Below are positions 61,397 through 64,000 of a stretch of 64,000 nt of DNA, in pieces. The notes beneath the pieces are model-generated. The model made no database searches. It was not told where the DNA came from and saw only the letters and a program-made list of their open reading frames with translations. The stretch comes from Paenibacillus sp. GP183. GTDB lineage: Bacteria > Bacillota > Bacilli > Paenibacillales > NBRC-103111. Both the position numbers and the translations under genes were made by a program. The DNA is taken from the NCBI RefSeq assembly GCF_900104695.1, contig NZ_FNSW01000001.1:5353370-5417369 (forward strand), given 5' to 3'. The first letter of the stretch is position 1, and every line of letters begins with the position of its first letter.

Positions 61397-62866
61397 ATGT
61401 CAAAAATCCAACAAAACTATCCTTTTTCCATCATAGATGCGACGTTTACCGAGCTTCAACAAGCTATGGAAACGGGATTGCTTACTTCCAGGAAACTGGT
61501 GGAGACCTATTTCAAACGTATCGAGGCCAACGACCGTCGAGGTTCGAATGTTCAAGCCATGCTTGCTTTGAATCCGTTTGCCTTAGAACAAGCTGATGAG
61601 CTTGACGAGGAAAGAAAACGGCAAGGTCCCAGAGGACCCCTGCATGGCATCCCGATTGTCGTAAAAGACAATTATAATACCAATGACATGCCGACTACAG
61701 GGGGGACACAAGTACTTGCCGGTTTTGTTCCTGCTGCCGACTGCCGCATCGTGCAAAATCTTCGCAATGCTGGAGCTATTATTATAGGAAAGACGAATCT
61801 GCACGAACTGGCATTAATTGGATTGACAAACAGCACACTTGGCGGACAAACGAAAAATCCGTATGATCTAACAAAAACTCCAGGCGGTTCCAGTGGAGGG
61901 ACGGGTGTTGCTGTTAGTGCAAACTTCGCCGCGGCCGGTACTGGAACAGATACAGTGAATTCCAATCGTTCCCCTGCATCGGCAAACAATGTGGTAGGTA
62001 TTCGTCCGACAAAAGGATTGATGAATCTCGAAGGTATTCTACCCGTCTCTTTTACCCAGGATCAAGCAGGTCCGATTGCAAGAACCGTAGAAGATACGGC
62101 GTTAATGCTGGAGGCAATGATTGATCTTGATCGTGATTATTCATACAGCCCAGGCCTTAATCCTCATGGACTTCAGGGGAAGAGAATCGGCGTATTGCGC
62201 AGTTTCTTTGGCAACTCACCCATACATGAAGAAGTAAACCGCATAACGGAAGCAGCTTTGCGTCAAATGCAAGAATTAGGTGCACAGATGATCGATTTAA
62301 CATTCGTTGATATCGTGACGGATCAATTGATCTTAGAGCTTGATGTGCAACTATTTGAGCTTAAGCATGAGTTAAATCGTTATTTGTCCGACTATCAAGC
62401 TCCTGTTCGGACGATTGAAGAGCTTCTTGAAAAGGGGAGTTATGATCCGGCTATCGAGCTGATTCTGAGAACGGCTGCAGCTATTGAAGATCCTCTTAAC
62501 GATTCTGAATATCAGAACCGTTTGAGAAAGATTGACGAGTTAAAGACAATGGTATTGGAGATTTTGGATGAGCATCAATTAGACGCCTTCGTATATCCGC
62601 ATCAGAAGAGATTGGTTGTAGATATAGGAGAAGCTGCTCAAGCAGATAGAAATGGTATTTTGGCTGCTTTAACTGGTTGTCCCGCAATCACGTTCCCGGG
62701 GGGCTTCTCCGGCGCTTCAAGTACGGCTCCTATGGGTATTCCGGTAGGTATCGAATTTTTAGGACGGCCGTATGATGAGGCAAAGATCATACAAATGGCC
62801 TTTGCATTTGAGGCGGCAGTAAATCATAGACGGATTCCTCCATTTATAGCTGACTCAAACATTTAA
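61397..62866 (+). CDS. Amidase (amidase-signature family)
   Basis: This 489-aa amidase has the catalytic Lys in VVKDNYNT near residue 93, the GGSSGGTG loop near 168 and the nucleophile region [13 protein letters not shown], where VNS replaces the common GGS but the Ser is kept. I start at ATG 61397, eight bases after AAGGAG; a TTG at 61391 is too close. No signal peptide is seen. It hydrolyses an amide to acid and ammonia. Substrate is unknown, and its place between an exporter and a hydroxyacid dehydrogenase suggests a small catabolic route. Confidence 0.87.
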   Translation: MSKIQQNYPFSIIDATFTELQQAMETGLLTSRKLVETYFKRIEANDRRGSNVQAMLALNPFALEQADELDEERKRQGPRGPLHGIPIVVKDNYNTNDMPTTGGTQVLAGFVPAADCRIVQNLRNAGAIIIGKTNLHELALIGLTNSTLGGQTKNPYDLTKTPGGSSGGTGVAVSANFAAAGTGTDTVNSNRSPASANNVVGIRPTKGLMNLEGILPVSFTQDQAGPIARTVEDTALMLEAMIDLDRDYSYSPGLNPHGLQGKRIGVLRSFFGNSPIHEEVNRITEAALRQMQELGAQMIDLTFVDIVTDQLILELDVQLFELKHELNRYLSDYQAPVRTIEELLEKGSYDPAIELILRTAAAIEDPLNDSEYQNRLRKIDELKTMVLEILDEHQLDAFVYPHQKRLVVDIGEAAQADRNGILAALTGCPAITFPGGFSGASSTAPMGIPVGIEFLGRPYDEAKIIQMAFAFEAAVNHRRIPPFIADSNI

Positions 62867-62886
62867 GATTTGAAGGGAGCACTCTT

Positions 62887-63861
62887 ATGAAACCTAACGT
62901 GTTTATTGATAGACCCATTCCTGCCAAGGTAGAAGAGTACATTGCCGAACATTGCGAATATGCGATTTGGGATCAGAAAGAACAGATTCCTTATGATGTT
63001 CTTAAGGCAAAACTGGCGGAGGCTGACGGATTGCTGACCTCCGGGTCCGCCTTGAAAATCGACAGCAGATTGCTGGAGATGGCACCAAGGCTGAAAGCAG
63101 TTAGCTTGACCAGTGTAGGGTACAATAATTTTGACATTGCAGCGATGAAAGCTCGCGGCGTGATCGGTACAAACTCACCGAACGTATTGAATGAAACTGT
63201 CGCCGATTTGGTACTTGCCCTGATCTTGAGCACGGCTCGCCGTATCTCTGAGCTCGACCGGTACGTGAAAGACGGGCTATGGAAGCCTGGAGATAACGAG
63301 AACCTATATGGTGTCGACGTTCATCACGCTTCACTTGGCATCATTGGTATGGGCAGGATCGGTGAGGCAATCGCTCGCCGGGCAAAATTCGGCTTCGGCA
63401 TGGAAATAAGCTATCACAACCGTACGCGAAAGCCAGAGGCTGAACAGCAATTCGGAGCCACCTACAAAAAGCTGGACGATCTTCTCCGGTCGTCTGACTT
63501 TATTGTACTAATTACGCCGCTAACGGCGGAAACTGCAGGCTTGATCGGACGAGACCAATTTCAGATGATGAAGCCATCGGCCATTTTCATTAATGCTTCG
63601 CGCGGCCAGACTGTGGACGAAGCAGCATTGATTGAGGCGCTGCAGGCCGGACACATCCGCGCCGCAGGCCTGGATGTGTTCCAGATCGAGCCAGTTGCAG
63701 CAGGTAACCCGCTGCTGCGGATGCCTAATGTGGTGACGCTGCCGCACATCGGCTCGGCAACCTCGCAAACCCGCTTTGATATGGCGATGCTCGCGGCTCG
63801 CAATATTGTGCTAGCGGTTAACGGCAGTACTCCGCCAAATGTAGTTGCGGAGTTGGCATAA
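62887..63861 (+). CDS. D-2-hydroxyacid dehydrogenase (glyoxylate/hydroxypyruvate reductase type)
   Basis: This 324-aa NAD(P)-dependent enzyme has the dinucleotide motif [15 protein letters not shown] near 155, catalytic Arg in [11 protein letters not shown] near 239 and His in [12 protein letters not shown] near 287. The Asn/Arg in SYHNRTRK after the second strand suggests NADPH preference. It may reduce glyoxylate, hydroxypyruvate or a related ketoacid. It is the last gene of the run, 20 bp after the amidase, and a terminator follows. Confidence 0.9.
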   Translation: MKPNVFIDRPIPAKVEEYIAEHCEYAIWDQKEQIPYDVLKAKLAEADGLLTSGSALKIDSRLLEMAPRLKAVSLTSVGYNNFDIAAMKARGVIGTNSPNVLNETVADLVLALILSTARRISELDRYVKDGLWKPGDNENLYGVDVHHASLGIIGMGRIGEAIARRAKFGFGMEISYHNRTRKPEAEQQFGATYKKLDDLLRSSDFIVLITPLTAETAGLIGRDQFQMMKPSAIFINASRGQTVDEAALIEALQAGHIRAAGLDVFQIEPVAAGNPLLRMPNVVTLPHIGSATSQTRFDMAMLAARNIVLAVNGSTPPNVVAELA

Positions 63862-63930
63862 AACATGCCGTGCTGCGGCAGCAGAATGAATTGTACAATT
63901 GCAGTTAAATAGAAATGAACAAACTTGAAG

Positions 63931-63959
63931 AGAAAGTCTCAACGGACTTTCTTTTTTTT
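63931..63959 (+). terminator. Terminator after the hydroxyacid dehydrogenase gene
   Basis: AGAAAGTC and GACTTTCT form an 8-bp stem with a short loop, followed by a long T run. Confidence 0.8.
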
Positions 63960-63960
63960 G

Positions 63961-63988
63961 CTGGAAGGATGTTTTTCAGACTTCCAGC
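63961..63988. repeat. Inverted repeat at the window end
   Basis: CTGGAAG and CTTCCAG form a 7-bp inverted repeat with a 14-base gap, and CTGGAAAAA follows. It may belong to a structure that continues past the window. Confidence 0.35.
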
Positions 63989-64000
63989 ATTCTGGAAAAA

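Noticed and set aside
1..64000. Mobile elements, prophage or toxin-antitoxin genes
   Set aside because: No transposase, integrase, phage structural protein or paired small toxin/antitoxin frame was found; terminal repeats of insertion sequences were not seen.

Overview
The window looks like chromosome from a low-GC Gram-positive spore-former, most likely a Paenibacillaceae member (Paenibacillus/Cohnella type). The reasons are strong Shine-Dalgarno sequences, TTG starts, YesM/YesN-type regulators, a secreted protein with a copper-amine-oxidase-like stalk domain, an orphan KinE-like sporulation-type kinase, and CcpA (cre) and GlnR/TnrA-type operators. No rRNA, tRNA, CRISPR array, transposase or prophage gene was found. 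Genus-level assignment is inference.

Layout. 1-2.5 kb: end of preT, preA and a 70-aa ORF (reductive pyrimidine catabolism). 2.5-4.8 kb: a GPH-family sugar transporter and a ChbG/YdjC deacetylase behind a cre site. 5.0-9.4 kb: an OmpR-type two-component system, two small membrane proteins, an AT-rich anchored coiled-coil protein, a broken lipoprotein gene and a 78-aa ORF. 9.4-11.8 kb: orphan PAS kinase and arylamine N-acetyltransferase. 11.8-21.4 kb (cassette A): LysR regulator, two isochorismatase-fold cysteine hydrolases, a complete peptide-type ABC importer and an MFS carrier. 21.5-23.3 kb: SGNH hydrolase and a Cys-rich pentapeptide-repeat protein. 23.5-28.1 kb: prpC-prpD-prpB (methylcitrate cycle) and a divergent LysR gene. 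28.3-33.4 kb: livK-H-M-G-F. 33.5-38.6 kb: YesMN-type two-component system and a secreted PstS-like protein. 38.8-40.9 kb: esterase and MFS efflux gene. 41.1-49.3 kb (cassette B): second peptide-type ABC importer with two tandem cysteine hydrolases and a divergent LysR gene. 49.6-57.5 kb (cassette C): third peptide-type importer with a cytosolic gamma-glutamyltransferase and a TauE-type exporter. 57.7-63.9 kb: chemoreceptor, threonine aldolase, second TauE protein, amidase and 2-hydroxyacid dehydrogenase.

How it fits together. The common theme is scavenging organic nitrogen: pyrimidine reduction, branched-chain amino-acid uptake, three Opp/Dpp importers, four amide-type cysteine hydrolases, an amidase and a GGT. 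Six perfect matches to the GlnR/TnrA operator (TGTNA-N7-TNACA) lie in the spacers in front of cassettes A, B and C and the liv operon. This ties otherwise unlinked operons into one probable nitrogen-limitation regulon.

A second, independent signal is a phased array of TTTAGA hexamers at exact 11-bp intervals. It occurs twice, once before the OmpR-type two-component operon and once before the adjacent membrane-protein genes, and is probably the operator of that response regulator.
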